From Flavobacterium sp. WV_118_3 (lineage in GTDB: Bacteria; Bacteroidota; Bacteroidia; Flavobacteriales; Flavobacteriaceae), in assembly GCF_039778605.1 (NCBI RefSeq), contig NZ_CP156060.1:868001-932000 (forward strand): a DNA stretch of 64,000 bases. Reading direction: 5' to 3'. Positions 17,141 through 25,277 of this stretch are shown here, in pieces. Both the position numbers and the translations under genes were made by a program. Under the pieces are notes generated by a model. The model did no database searches. It saw only the letters and a program-made list of their open reading frames with translations, and was not told the origin of the DNA. The stretch's first letter is position 1. Each line of letters starts with the position of its first letter.

Positions 17141-17839
17141 ATGAGTAATGTATTTTCTGATAGCGGGCAAATTGGATTAGTAGCTACTTTTTCAGAGCTT
17201 GTATATACCGATTTCAAAGGGGAAATGAACGCGCTATGCTGGTACAGAAATTTGGATGGTGATTTTAACGAAATTGTAACCCGTTTATCTTTAAAAGAAA
17301 ATATTACGGAAGTGTATCCCGAAGATTTAATGGCGCTCCAGTTATCAGAAAAGGGAAATATAGCCAGGGAAATAATCCTGAATGATTTACAGTTATTAAC
17401 TGATTTCGGAGCTGCACCTTCGCTGAATTTACTTAAGTGTTATGAGCGCGATGATGAATTTGATTTTATAGCGACGGATGTCTATTCGTTTCATGTGGAT
17501 CGGTCGCCCATTGCAACCGATACTTTTCTGTGTACCTATCACGGAGCGGCAAGTGATATTGTTTCGAATGCGCAAGCCACGCAGAAAATTCAAATCCCGG
17601 AAATCCGAAAAAAGCTAAACGAACTGTATGATGGACCGCCGGATGGGTTTGAAGGTTTTTTAACGGAAAATTATTTTGATTTGCATTATCAGTTACATGC
17701 AAATGCAGAACCGGTTAATTTAGGAATCGGACATCTTTGGCGATTGGCTGTTGATCATCCAAAACAACAAGTATTACCGTGTATACATAGAGCGCCAATA
17801 GAAAAGGAAGGGGAATATCGGTTGTTGCTGATTTGCTGA
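17141..17839 (+). CDS. DUF1826-like protein with HxD...H motif
   Basis: The protein has 232 residues and no signal peptide or membrane segment. The C-terminal half resembles DUF1826 proteins: FHVDRSPIATDTFLCTYHG near residues 117-135 and a final IHRAPIEKEGEYRLLLIC segment. His118-x-Asp120 and His216 are spaced like the iron-binding facial triad of 2-oxoglutarate/Fe(II) oxygenases, so an Fe-dependent oxygenase-like fold is possible (inference). DUF1826 genes in other bacteria are often linked to zinc-limitation regulons, but no zinc gene is adjacent here. Family assignment from memory of the motif, moderate confidence. Confidence 0.5.
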   Translation: MSNVFSDSGQIGLVATFSELVYTDFKGEMNALCWYRNLDGDFNEIVTRLSLKENITEVYPEDLMALQLSEKGNIAREIILNDLQLLTDFGAAPSLNLLKCYERDDEFDFIATDVYSFHVDRSPIATDTFLCTYHGAASDIVSNAQATQKIQIPEIRKKLNELYDGPPDGFEGFLTENYFDLHYQLHANAEPVNLGIGHLWRLAVDHPKQQVLPCIHRAPIEKEGEYRLLLIC

Positions 17840-17952
17840 GGAGATTCAAGGCTGAGTCTCTTTTTTTATTGGAACTAAAAACGGGTACAGCTAAAAATAA
17901 TTGGAGAGGAAGTGGGTTTACCGTTTTAATGGAAATGATAACCGATATAAAA

Positions 17953-17980
17953 TAAAAAACCCGGATGGGTATCCGGGTTT
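17953..17980 (-). terminator. Terminator after tRNA-Tyr
   Basis: A 10-bp stem AAACCCGGAT/ATCCGGGTTT with GGGT loop and a T run on the leftward strand, immediately after the tRNA 3' end. Confidence 0.85.
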
Positions 17981-17981
17981 G

Positions 17982-18063
<82 letters not shown>

Positions 18064-18100
18064 ATTGGCTAACCAAGTGTTTCCTTGATTAATTCGAGTG

Positions 18101-18130
18101 CAAATATAGGACTGTTTTTTTAGTATGCAA
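18101..18130 (-). promoter_or_regulatory. Consensus promoter of tRNA-Tyr
   Basis: The leftward strand has TTG (18128-18130), a 19-bp spacer and TATATTTG (18101-18108) followed by C. This is the Bacteroidota primary-sigma promoter, about 30 bp upstream of the tRNA. Confidence 0.8.
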
Positions 18131-18185
18131 ACTTATTTCTAATATAATTTCTGACTTTTTTTTAAGCCGTTGTTGTTGAGGTAAA

Positions 18186-18210
18186 TAAAAAAATCCCCGT
18201 ACGGGGATTT
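18186..18210 (-). terminator. Terminator after the TlpA-like gene
   Basis: A 20-bp perfect palindrome, AAATCCCCGTACGGGGATTT (18191-18210), with T-rich tails on both strands, 13 bp after the stop codon. Confidence 0.8.
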
Positions 18211-18223
18211 TTGTGTCAGGGCT

Positions 18224-19342
18224 TTATTTTGCTGCTAAAAGCTCCATTATTTTTGCTTTTAATTCGGCACCTCTAAGGTCTTTTGCTACAATTTTTCCGG
18301 AAGCATCCAGAATAAAGGTTTGCGGAATCGATTTTACATTATATTTTTCGGCAATAGGATCCTGCCAGAATTTTAAATTGGAAACCTGTGTCCAGGTTAA
18401 TTTGTCTTTTGCAATCGCTTCTTTCCATTTGTCGGCTTCTTTGTCTAACGAAACACCGATGATGTTTAAACCTTGTGGGTGTAGTTCGTTATATAAAGCC
18501 ACTACAGCTGGGTTTTCCGCACGACATGGACCACACCAGGAAGCCCAGAAATCGATGATTGTTACTTTTCCTAAGGACTCTTTTAACGATACGGTTTTTC
18601 CTTCCGGGTTTGGAGCCGAGAAATCAGGTGCTGCTTTACCAACCTGTACCGCAGTTTGTTTGTCTAAAAAGTCTTTAATGGTTTTTCCGTGCTTGTTGTC
18701 TTTAGCTTCGGGTGTAAGTAATTTATAATACTTTTCGATTTTGTCAACCGGTAATGACTGATAAATCGTGAAGTTTTCCAATAACATAACCGATAAGAAC
18801 GATTCCGGGTGTTGTTGAATGAAATCTTCCGATTTTTTGTTTAAAGCATCCTGAAATACCATGTATTCTTTTCTCAGACTGTTAACAGTAACCGTATCCT
18901 GAGATTGCTGTGCCATTGCCATCTTTTGATTGTTGGCAATTTGGAAGGCCTGCATTTTTTTGAAAATCGGTTTTGATTCGTCGTTATATTTTTGGAACTG
19001 ATCATTAGTAACGGTTCCGGTAACGCGGGAATTACGGATAGAATCTTTTACAAAATCGACTTTGATTGTTCCGTTTTCCAATATAAAAGGTACCATGTCA
19101 CCGATGTCCTGGATTCTTAGGAAACAAAATTCCGGTTTATCGGCGATTCCTTTAAATTCGAATTTTCCGTCTTTAATTTTTACGGTGTCTTTTGAGATGG
19201 GACCTAATTCACTTTGCGTCGCAATAATAACCATTTTGTCATTATCCACTCCTTTTGCTTCTCCGGAAATGGTAAAACCATTGTCTTTTTTACAAGAAGC
19301 AAATACAGCAGCAACAGACAGTACTAAAAAAAGTTTCTTCAT
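18224..19342 (-). CDS. TlpA-like thioredoxin lipoprotein with DUF4369 domain
   Basis: The protein has 372 residues. It has a lipoprotein signal (MKKLFLVLSVAAVFASC, lipobox FASC), an N-terminal DUF4369 beta domain (about 25-125), a helical linker, then an AhpC/TSA-Redoxin domain (about 230-372) with the redox motif DFWASWCGPCRAENP (WCGPC). TlpA/ResA-type proteins reduce disulfides in the periplasm, for example in cytochrome c maturation. The DUF4369-Redoxin pairing is typical of Bacteroidota and its substrates are mostly unknown. Transcribed alone, between two terminators. Confidence 0.9.
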   Translation of the reverse strand: MKKLFLVLSVAAVFASCKKDNGFTISGEAKGVDNDKMVIIATQSELGPISKDTVKIKDGKFEFKGIADKPEFCFLRIQDIGDMVPFILENGTIKVDFVKDSIRNSRVTGTVTNDQFQKYNDESKPIFKKMQAFQIANNQKMAMAQQSQDTVTVNSLRKEYMVFQDALNKKSEDFIQQHPESFLSVMLLENFTIYQSLPVDKIEKYYKLLTPEAKDNKHGKTIKDFLDKQTAVQVGKAAPDFSAPNPEGKTVSLKESLGKVTIIDFWASWCGPCRAENPAVVALYNELHPQGLNIIGVSLDKEADKWKEAIAKDKLTWTQVSNLKFWQDPIAEKYNVKSIPQTFILDASGKIVAKDLRGAELKAKIMELLAAK

Positions 19343-19431
19343 TGTTATTTTTAATTTGTTATGCTACAAATGTATTTAAAAACTGATTAAAAGTAGTCGT
19401 TAAATAGATTATTTTTAACAGTTGGATATAC

Positions 19432-19469
19432 AAAGCCCCAAAATCATATTGCTCGGATTTTGGGGCTTT
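19432..19469. terminator. Hairpin terminator between MBL-rhodanese and TlpA-like genes
   Basis: A 14-bp perfect stem AAAGCCCCAAAATC/GATTTTGGGGCTTT with a 10-nt loop, 6 bp after the MBL-rhodanese stop codon. T tails are short on both strands. Confidence 0.65.
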
Positions 19470-19474
19470 TGTAT

Positions 19475-20890
19475 TTAGTTTTGTGTGGAAGGACAGATAA
19501 ATTTGGTCAGTGCTACAGGAGTATTCCGAATTCCGGATATTCCTTTTTCAATATTAATGATATTGTGATAGCCTCTGGCTTTTAAAATGGAAGCCATAAT
19601 CACCGAACGGTAACCACCGGCACAATGCAGGTAAAAATCACTTTCTGTAGGTACTTCAGCCAATTGATTGTTTACAAAATCCAATGGAATATTGATTGCT
19701 CCCTCTACGTGTTCGGCACTGAACTCTCCCGGTTTTCGGGCGTCAACGATCGGCAGTTTGCCAGTGTCTTTATCGGTTGCAAATTGCTCCGGTGTGATCG
19801 AAACAATACTGTCGGTCTCAAAACCGGCTGCTTTCCAGGCTTCAAGTCCGCCTTTTAGGTAACCATGACAATTGTCAAATCCTACACGCGACAGTCGGGT
19901 GATGGCTTCTTTTTCTTTTCCTTCCGATACAATTAATAGGATCGGTTGTTGTACATCCATAATTAAGGCGCCTACCCATGGAGCAAAGTTTCCTTGTAGA
20001 CCAATAAAAATGGATCCCGGAATATGTTCTTTTACAAATTCGCTTTCATGACGTACATCCAATAGTAAAGCTTCCAACTGACCAGCCATGGCTTTGAATG
20101 CTACCGGGCTAAGTGCGGTATCGGCTTTGGCCATTACCGTCTCGAGGCTGTCATAACCCTGAATGTTCATCAATACATTCTGTGGAAAATAGGCCGGAGG
20201 TGCTCCCAAACCATCCAAAAGTTCCGAAATGAATTCGTCTTTGGTCATATCTGCACGTAAGGCATAGTTCACTTTTTTCTGATTCCCAAGCGTATCGGTA
20301 GTTTCTTTACTCATATTTTTACCACAAGCACTTCCGGCTCCGTGATTCGGATATACAATCAAATGATCCGGTAATGGCATGATTTTATCGCGTAATGAGT
20401 CGTATAACATCGAAGCCAGTTTTTCCTGTGTTAAATCGGATACCAGTTTCTGAGCAAGATCCGGACGTCCCACATCACCAATAAATAAGGTGTCTCCGGT
20501 TATGATACCGTGCATTTCTCCTTTTTCATTCAATAATAAATAACAGGTACTTTCCAACGTATGTCCGGGCGTATGAATGGCTTTTACCGTATAGTTCCCG
20601 ATTTTAAATTCCTGACCGTCTGTGGCGATTGTCGCTTCAAAACCAGGTTGTGCGGTAGGACCGTATACAATTGTAGCACCGGTTTTTTGTGCCAGATCCA
20701 AATGTCCGGAAACAAAATCGGCATGGAAATGGGTTTCAAAAATATACTTGATTGTTGCGTTATCTTTGGTGGCTTTATCAATATAAGGCTGTACTTCGCG
20801 AAGCGGATCAAAAATGGCTGCTTCGCCATTGCTCTCCAAATAATAGGCGGCGTGAGCAATACATCCGGTATAAATCTGTTCTATTTTCAT
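19475..20890 (-). CDS. MBL-fold hydrolase with two rhodanese domains (persulfide dioxygenase-like)
   Basis: The protein has 471 residues. Residues 1-235 form an ETHE1/BlhL-type metallo-beta-lactamase domain with metal motif THFHADFVSGH (His54, His56, Asp58, His63) and HTPGHT. Two rhodanese domains follow: the first (about 255-350) has DVRHESEF but a SEGKEKE loop without the active-site Cys, and the second (about 365-460) keeps a catalytic Cys in HCAGGYRS. Such fusions oxidise glutathione- or bacillithiol-type persulfides to sulfite and move sulfane sulfur. Third gene of an operon with a Crp/Fnr-type regulator and a TauE/SafE exporter; a dyad-symmetric box lies just upstream. Confidence 0.9.
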   Translation of the reverse strand: MKIEQIYTGCIAHAAYYLESNGEAAIFDPLREVQPYIDKATKDNATIKYIFETHFHADFVSGHLDLAQKTGATIVYGPTAQPGFEATIATDGQEFKIGNYTVKAIHTPGHTLESTCYLLLNEKGEMHGIITGDTLFIGDVGRPDLAQKLVSDLTQEKLASMLYDSLRDKIMPLPDHLIVYPNHGAGSACGKNMSKETTDTLGNQKKVNYALRADMTKDEFISELLDGLGAPPAYFPQNVLMNIQGYDSLETVMAKADTALSPVAFKAMAGQLEALLLDVRHESEFVKEHIPGSIFIGLQGNFAPWVGALIMDVQQPILLIVSEGKEKEAITRLSRVGFDNCHGYLKGGLEAWKAAGFETDSIVSITPEQFATDKDTGKLPIVDARKPGEFSAEHVEGAINIPLDFVNNQLAEVPTESDFYLHCAGGYRSVIMASILKARGYHNIINIEKGISGIRNTPVALTKFICPSTQN

Positions 20891-20911
20891 AATTGCATTT
20901 TTTATTTTGTG

Positions 20912-20956
20912 TAAAGATAAGAGGTTGCTTTTTTTTGAAAAGTGACTTTTGTCACA
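20912..20956 (-). promoter_or_regulatory. Crp/Fnr-type box and -7 element before the MBL-rhodanese gene
   Basis: The inverted repeat AGTGAC-TTTT-GTCACA (20941-20956) has a perfect GTGAC/GTCAC core. Its centre is 33 bp upstream of the centre of a leftward -7-like TATCTTTA (20912-20919). The same spacing occurs before the regulator gene (22400-22444). It overlaps the 3' end of the TauE/SafE gene. Confidence 0.55.
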
Positions 20957-21752
20957 AATGAAAACTTTCCTTAAGCAGAATATAAACCGCCATTAGAAGG
21001 ACAAACCAGCCAAAACCTTTTTTTAATTGTGTTTCGTTAATAAACCTGTTCAGGTAAATCCCTGCAAAGATACCGAAAACCGATACCAAAGAAAAAGTTA
21101 AAAGAAACGTCCAGTCGGCATTTAGATTTTCCAGATCTCCTGTAAAACCGATTAAAGAGTTTATAGCGATGATCAGTAAAGAAGTACCAACCGCTTTTTT
21201 CATCGGAAGTTTAGCGAAGAAAACCAGGGACGGGATGATTAAAAAACCGCCACCGGCACCAATTAATCCAATGACCACTCCAATCAAAAAAATCTGCGGA
21301 ATGAGTAGGAGAAAATTATTTTTTGAGGTGCTCGTTTCAGTTTCATCGGCGTTTGCTTTTTTTCGAAGCATGGCCAATGCCGCGAGAAACATAATAATCG
21401 CAAAAAATCCCATCAAAAAGGTATCTTTTGACAATGTGATAAAATCTGTTTTTATAAGCGTATTCGGTAGCGCCGGAACTAAAAAACGACGCGTAAGGAA
21501 GACCGCAATAAACGAGGGTATTGCAAATAAGAAAGCGGTTTTAACAGCAACCATTCCTTTAAAATAGTTGCGAATGGCCCCGAAACCGGAAGTTGTGCCA
21601 ACAATAAACAGGGAATAGGCTGTAGCCGTAACCGGCGGAATTCCCAAAAGATAAACCAGTACCGGAACCGTTAGAATGGAACCGCCACCACCAGTTAGTC
21701 CTAAAATCAATCCGATGCAAAGCGCACCGATATATCCGAAAAACGATTCCAT
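20952..21752 (-). CDS. TauE/SafE-family sulfite/sulfonate exporter
   Basis: The protein has 266 residues from ATG 21752; an in-frame TTG 12 bp earlier would overlap the upstream gene. About eight hydrophobic segments are arranged as two halves, each opening with the glycine-rich TauE/SafE motif (LILGLTGGGGSILTVPVL near residue 15 and GVVIGLIGAGGGFLIIPSL near 160). The family exports sulfite, sulfoacetate or other organosulfur anions. It starts 1 bp after the Crp/Fnr-type regulator stop, so translation is probably coupled. Sulfite made by the downstream persulfide dioxygenase-like enzyme is its likely cargo (inference). Confidence 0.9.
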   Translation of the reverse strand: MESFFGYIGALCIGLILGLTGGGGSILTVPVLVYLLGIPPVTATAYSLFIVGTTSGFGAIRNYFKGMVAVKTAFLFAIPSFIAVFLTRRFLVPALPNTLIKTDFITLSKDTFLMGFFAIIMFLAALAMLRKKANADETETSTSKNNFLLLIPQIFLIGVVIGLIGAGGGFLIIPSLVFFAKLPMKKAVGTSLLIIAINSLIGFTGDLENLNADWTFLLTFSLVSVFGIFAGIYLNRFINETQLKKGFGWFVLLMAVYILLKESFHL

Positions 21753-21753
21753 T

Positions 21754-22386
21754 TTAAAAAACAAGAATTTCGATTTTGTTACGATGTAATTTGATTTTTT
21801 GCTCGTCCTGTAAGCGTTTTAGTAAGCGAGAGATTACGACCCGTGAAGTATGCATTTCGGAAGCGATTTCCTGATGCGTTGTACTGATTTCGGTGGTACC
21901 CAATACTTTTGCTTTGTCGGTGATAAATTTATACAGGCGTTCGTCCAGATTCATAAAGGCAAGTGTGTCGATGGCTTCCAGCATTTCCATCAAACGGGCG
22001 TTATAACTTTCGAATACAAAATTCCGCCAGGTAGGGTATTTTACGATCCATTCTTCCATTTTAGCAATGGGAATCAGGACCATTTCACCATCGGTTTCGG
22101 CAATAGCGCGGATTTTACTTTTGTTTTTTCCCATGCAACAACTCAATGTCATTGCGCAGGTATCGCCCCGTTCTAAAAAATAAAGTAACAGTTCATCCCC
22201 ATTGGAATCTTCTCGCATGATTTTGATGGCGCCTTGTAAGAGGAGTGGCATCCATTCTATATTTTCTCCTATTTCTATAAGATAGTCGTCGGCTTTGAAT
22301 TTTTTATAACTGGAAATCGAGTTGATTTCTTCCAGCAGGGCTTCTTCAAAAATGAAGTCGTACGATTCGAATAAGAGTGCTTTCAT
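21754..22386 (-). CDS. Crp/Fnr-family regulator, probable sulfur-stress sensor
   Basis: The protein has 210 residues from ATG 22386. The open frame reaches 22572, but the extra 62 residues precede the cyclic-nucleotide-like beta roll and would run through the promoter. A sensor domain covers residues 20-130 and a C-terminal winged helix has the recognition helix HTSRVVISRLLKRLQDE (about 179-195). It lacks the N-terminal Fnr iron-sulfur cysteines but has Cys77, Cys83 and Cys84 in a loop (DTCAMTLSCCMG). First gene of the operon with TauE/SafE and MBL-rhodanese, so it probably senses sulfide or persulfide (inference). A box matching its family lies upstream. Confidence 0.88.
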   Translation of the reverse strand: MKALLFESYDFIFEEALLEEINSISSYKKFKADDYLIEIGENIEWMPLLLQGAIKIMREDSNGDELLLYFLERGDTCAMTLSCCMGKNKSKIRAIAETDGEMVLIPIAKMEEWIVKYPTWRNFVFESYNARLMEMLEAIDTLAFMNLDERLYKFITDKAKVLGTTEISTTHQEIASEMHTSRVVISRLLKRLQDEQKIKLHRNKIEILVF

Positions 22387-22399
22387 ATAGTATTTTTTG

Positions 22400-22444
22400 T
22401 AAAGGTATCTTTTTGAAGCGAAACTTGATGTAACATTTGTTTCA
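22400..22444 (-). promoter_or_regulatory. Crp/Fnr-type box and -7 element before the regulator gene
   Basis: TGTAAC-ATTT-GTTTCA (22429-22444) is an inverted repeat with one arm mismatch. It is centred 33 bp upstream of a leftward TACCTTTA (22400-22407), itself 14 bp before ATG 22386. Architecture matches 20912-20956. Confidence 0.5.
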
Positions 22445-22718
22445 AAAGAATCGGGTACCATGGGTTTATATCCCGATTTATTTTTATCTTTATCAAATGC
22501 AATGAATTGCGCAGAAAACCTACCATCAGGCATTTTTTCCTCCCGACGCCTGTTTCCCCAAAATAAATACAATAAAGAATAACGGATGCGCTATCCTTAT
22601 AACGCTTTCGATCCCCATTGCTATGCCGTTTTTGTTACTCCTGTATTTCCCAAATCATACGCAGCATAAATGATATTGTCATTGGTAAATGTGTACTAGT
22701 AATAAATAACAATAACGT

Positions 22719-24731
22719 ATGAGTAAAACGACACTTTTTGTATTGATTATGATGATTCCGTTTCCAGGTAAAGCCCAGAATCCGGTTTCGAACCAAAAAA
22801 TGACCGCCGATTCGATAACGCCTGCTTTTTTTCAATTGGGTGAAGTACAAATAACCACCTTTAGGAAAAGTGTAATCAAAGATCGGGTCAGTCAGGTTGC
22901 GATGGAAACCTATAACAAGATAGAAGTAGGACGCGCTTTACATTTGTTGGCAGGTGTGAACCTTACGGCATCCGGACCAAGAAATGAATCGATGGTTTCG
23001 ATTCGGGGATTTGACCTTCGTGCCGTTCCGGTATATATGGACGGAATTCCGGTTTATGTTCCCTATGACGGTTATGTGGATCTCGCCCGATTTACGACTT
23101 TCGATCTTTCGGCTATTGATGTTTCCAGGGGATTTTCGTCCCTGCTTTACGGACCAAATTCTCTGGGTGGTGCTATTAATCTGATTTCAAAAAAACCTTC
23201 GGAAAAAATAGAATATAGTGGTGCTTTAGGGATGATCAATACTAATGGCTCCCGTGGGGATCTGAATATTGGTTCGAATTTAGGGAAATACTATTTTCAG
23301 GCGGGATATTCCTATTTACATCGCGATAGTTATCGTATGGCTTCCGGTTTCCACGCTCGTCCGAATGAGGATGCTGGTGAACGGGATAATTCGTTTCGTA
23401 CGGATCAGATGATCAGTTTTAAAGCCGGATGGACACCCAACGAACGACATGAATATGTGTTGGGCTATCGCTATCAGAAAGGTGAAAAAGGAACACCGGT
23501 TTATGTTGGAGATGATCAACTGAATCCGCTTTTGGCCAAACCCCGTTTCTGGCAATGGCCTGTCTGGGATAAGGAAACGTATTATTTTTTATCGGATACG
23601 AAGCTAAGTGCTACGGATTATATCAGGAGCAGGATTTATTATGATACATTTAAAAATACACTCAACAGTTATGATGATGCGTCCTATACGACACAAACCA
23701 AACCTTATGCTTTTCAAAGTCTTTATGATGATTATACCTATGGTGGAAATGTTACGTTTGGAACGGCCGTTATCCCTGAAAATTTATTGAAATTCTCAGT
23801 CCATTATAAAAGTGATATCCATCGGGAACACAATAGTAACGAACCGGTTCGGAATTTTAAAGATAATACCGTGAGTTTTGCTATGGAAAATACCTATACG
23901 GTTACCAGAAAGCTAATACTTATTCCCGGGATTGGCTATAGCATCCGAAAAAACGACGCTGCCGAAGATTATAACAGTACGACTCAGATGGTTTCTGATT
24001 TTGAAAAAACCGGAGCCAGTACAGCCTGGAACGGACAATTAGGAGCCTTTTATAGTTTTAAAGAAAATCAAAAAGCAAGTTTTACAATAGCACATAAAAC
24101 ACGTTTTGCAACTATTAAGGATCGGTACTCCTACAGAATGGGGACGGCAATTCCAAACCCGGGACTTAAACCGGAAAAAGCGGTCAATTATGATTTGTCC
24201 TATTCCGGTGTGTTTTTTAAGGCGCTATCCATGCAGCTTTCGGTATATTATAGTCATCTTACCGACGCTATTCTTAGTGTAAATAACGTAACGCCGGGTA
24301 AATCGCAAATGCAAAATACCGGAGCAGCCGAATTTATGGGAATGGAAATAACTTTTAAATATGATTTCCGGGAAAAGCTGTCTGTGGGAGGTAATTACTC
24401 CTATATACAAAGGCATAATAACACCAATCCGGCTGTTTTGTTTACGGATATTCCCGATACAAAAGTATTTCTGTATACGCAGTATAAGCCGATAAAACCG
24501 ATACGGTTACTAGCCAGTACTGAATTTAATGCATCGCGAAACAGTACAAGCTACGGAACCAAAGCAGCGGATTTTACGCTTGTAAATACGACAGTATCGG
24601 CCCGGTTATGGCAGTATATGAGTATTGAAGCCGGGATTAATAATGTTTTTGATAAAAATTATAGGTTAGTCGAAGGATATCCGGAAGAAGGCCGGAATTT
24701 TTTTGTGACACTTCGGATTTTTAAGAACTAA
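22719..24731 (+). CDS. TonB-dependent outer membrane receptor
   Basis: The protein has 670 residues. A signal peptide (MSKTTLFVLIMMIPFPGKAQ) is followed by a plug domain (about 45-155) with MVSIRGFDLRAVPVYMDGIP and YGPNSLGGAINLISKKP, then a 22-strand-type barrel ending in the family C-terminus NVFDKNYRLVEGYPEEGRNF and a terminal aromatic/hydrophobic strand. It imports a large ligand such as a siderophore or metal chelate across the outer membrane using TonB energy. There is no SusD partner and no N-terminal carboxypeptidase-like domain, so it is not a polysaccharide SusC. Divergent from the sulfur operon; substrate unknown. Confidence 0.93.
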   Translation: MSKTTLFVLIMMIPFPGKAQNPVSNQKMTADSITPAFFQLGEVQITTFRKSVIKDRVSQVAMETYNKIEVGRALHLLAGVNLTASGPRNESMVSIRGFDLRAVPVYMDGIPVYVPYDGYVDLARFTTFDLSAIDVSRGFSSLLYGPNSLGGAINLISKKPSEKIEYSGALGMINTNGSRGDLNIGSNLGKYYFQAGYSYLHRDSYRMASGFHARPNEDAGERDNSFRTDQMISFKAGWTPNERHEYVLGYRYQKGEKGTPVYVGDDQLNPLLAKPRFWQWPVWDKETYYFLSDTKLSATDYIRSRIYYDTFKNTLNSYDDASYTTQTKPYAFQSLYDDYTYGGNVTFGTAVIPENLLKFSVHYKSDIHREHNSNEPVRNFKDNTVSFAMENTYTVTRKLILIPGIGYSIRKNDAAEDYNSTTQMVSDFEKTGASTAWNGQLGAFYSFKENQKASFTIAHKTRFATIKDRYSYRMGTAIPNPGLKPEKAVNYDLSYSGVFFKALSMQLSVYYSHLTDAILSVNNVTPGKSQMQNTGAAEFMGMEITFKYDFREKLSVGGNYSYIQRHNNTNPAVLFTDIPDTKVFLYTQYKPIKPIRLLASTEFNASRNSTSYGTKAADFTLVNTTVSARLWQYMSIEAGINNVFDKNYRLVEGYPEEGRNFFVTLRIFKN

Positions 24732-24732
24732 A

Positions 24733-24762
24733 AAAAGACCGGTTGCTGAGGCCGGCCTTTCG
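24733..24762 (+). terminator. Probable terminator after the TonB receptor
   Basis: An imperfect stem AAAGACCGG/CCGGCCTTT with one mismatch, directly after the stop codon. The following T-rich tract is weak. Confidence 0.5.
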
Positions 24763-25186
24763 TTTTAAATAAAACCTGATAAATAAAAAAAATGAAAGTA
24801 TAAGTGTCAATTATCAATAAACCGGATTCGTTTGTCATTAATACGTACGCACCGATATGAATTCTGACTGGTAATCGTTACAAATGAAAAACATATTCTA
24901 AAAACGAATAATTTTTTGCCTGAAAAGTAAAGCTATTTGCGCTAAAAATACCGGATTATTTTAGAAGGAATGGCGTGAATAAAAGATACCTACAACAGGT
25001 TTACTTGAAAAAGGAATAAACCAGACATTATATAGACCGAAACAGACACTCTTTTTAGCCGTCGCGATTCACTTTTTATTGTAAGAGCACTTCCCTTTGT
25101 GTCGAATTATAAAAGCTACAATTTTGGGAGTTGGAAAACAGGTCTAAATGCCGTTTAAATTATGTTAATTTATTGGGTAATTCGTT
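24763..25186. other. Intergenic region with a possible decayed gene end
   Basis: About 420 bp without an intact gene. Bases 25039-25158 read as 39 codons of protein-like sequence ending in a stop (for example RALPFVSNYKSYNFGSWK). The frame upstream is broken by a stop and an apparent frameshift, so it may be the relic of a lost gene. The rest shows no feature I can support. Confidence 0.25.
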
Positions 25187-25215
25187 TTTGCTTCAATTTT
25201 AATACTATATATTTG
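25187..25215 (+). promoter_or_regulatory. Promoter of glutamate dehydrogenase
   Basis: TTTG (25187-25190), 17 bp, then TATATTTG (25208-25215), matching the Bacteroidota -33/-7 pair. It gives a leader of about 55 nt before the ATG at 25278. Confidence 0.7.
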
Positions 25216-25277
25216 TATGCTTTTTTACAGAGCAATCTAACAAACAAACAAAAGTAAGTTGTAAATTATTAAATAGT

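Noticed and set aside
22387-22572. N-terminal extension of the Crp/Fnr-type regulator
   Set aside because: The open frame continues, but it runs through the -7 element and the dyad box, and the family normally starts near MKALLFESYD.
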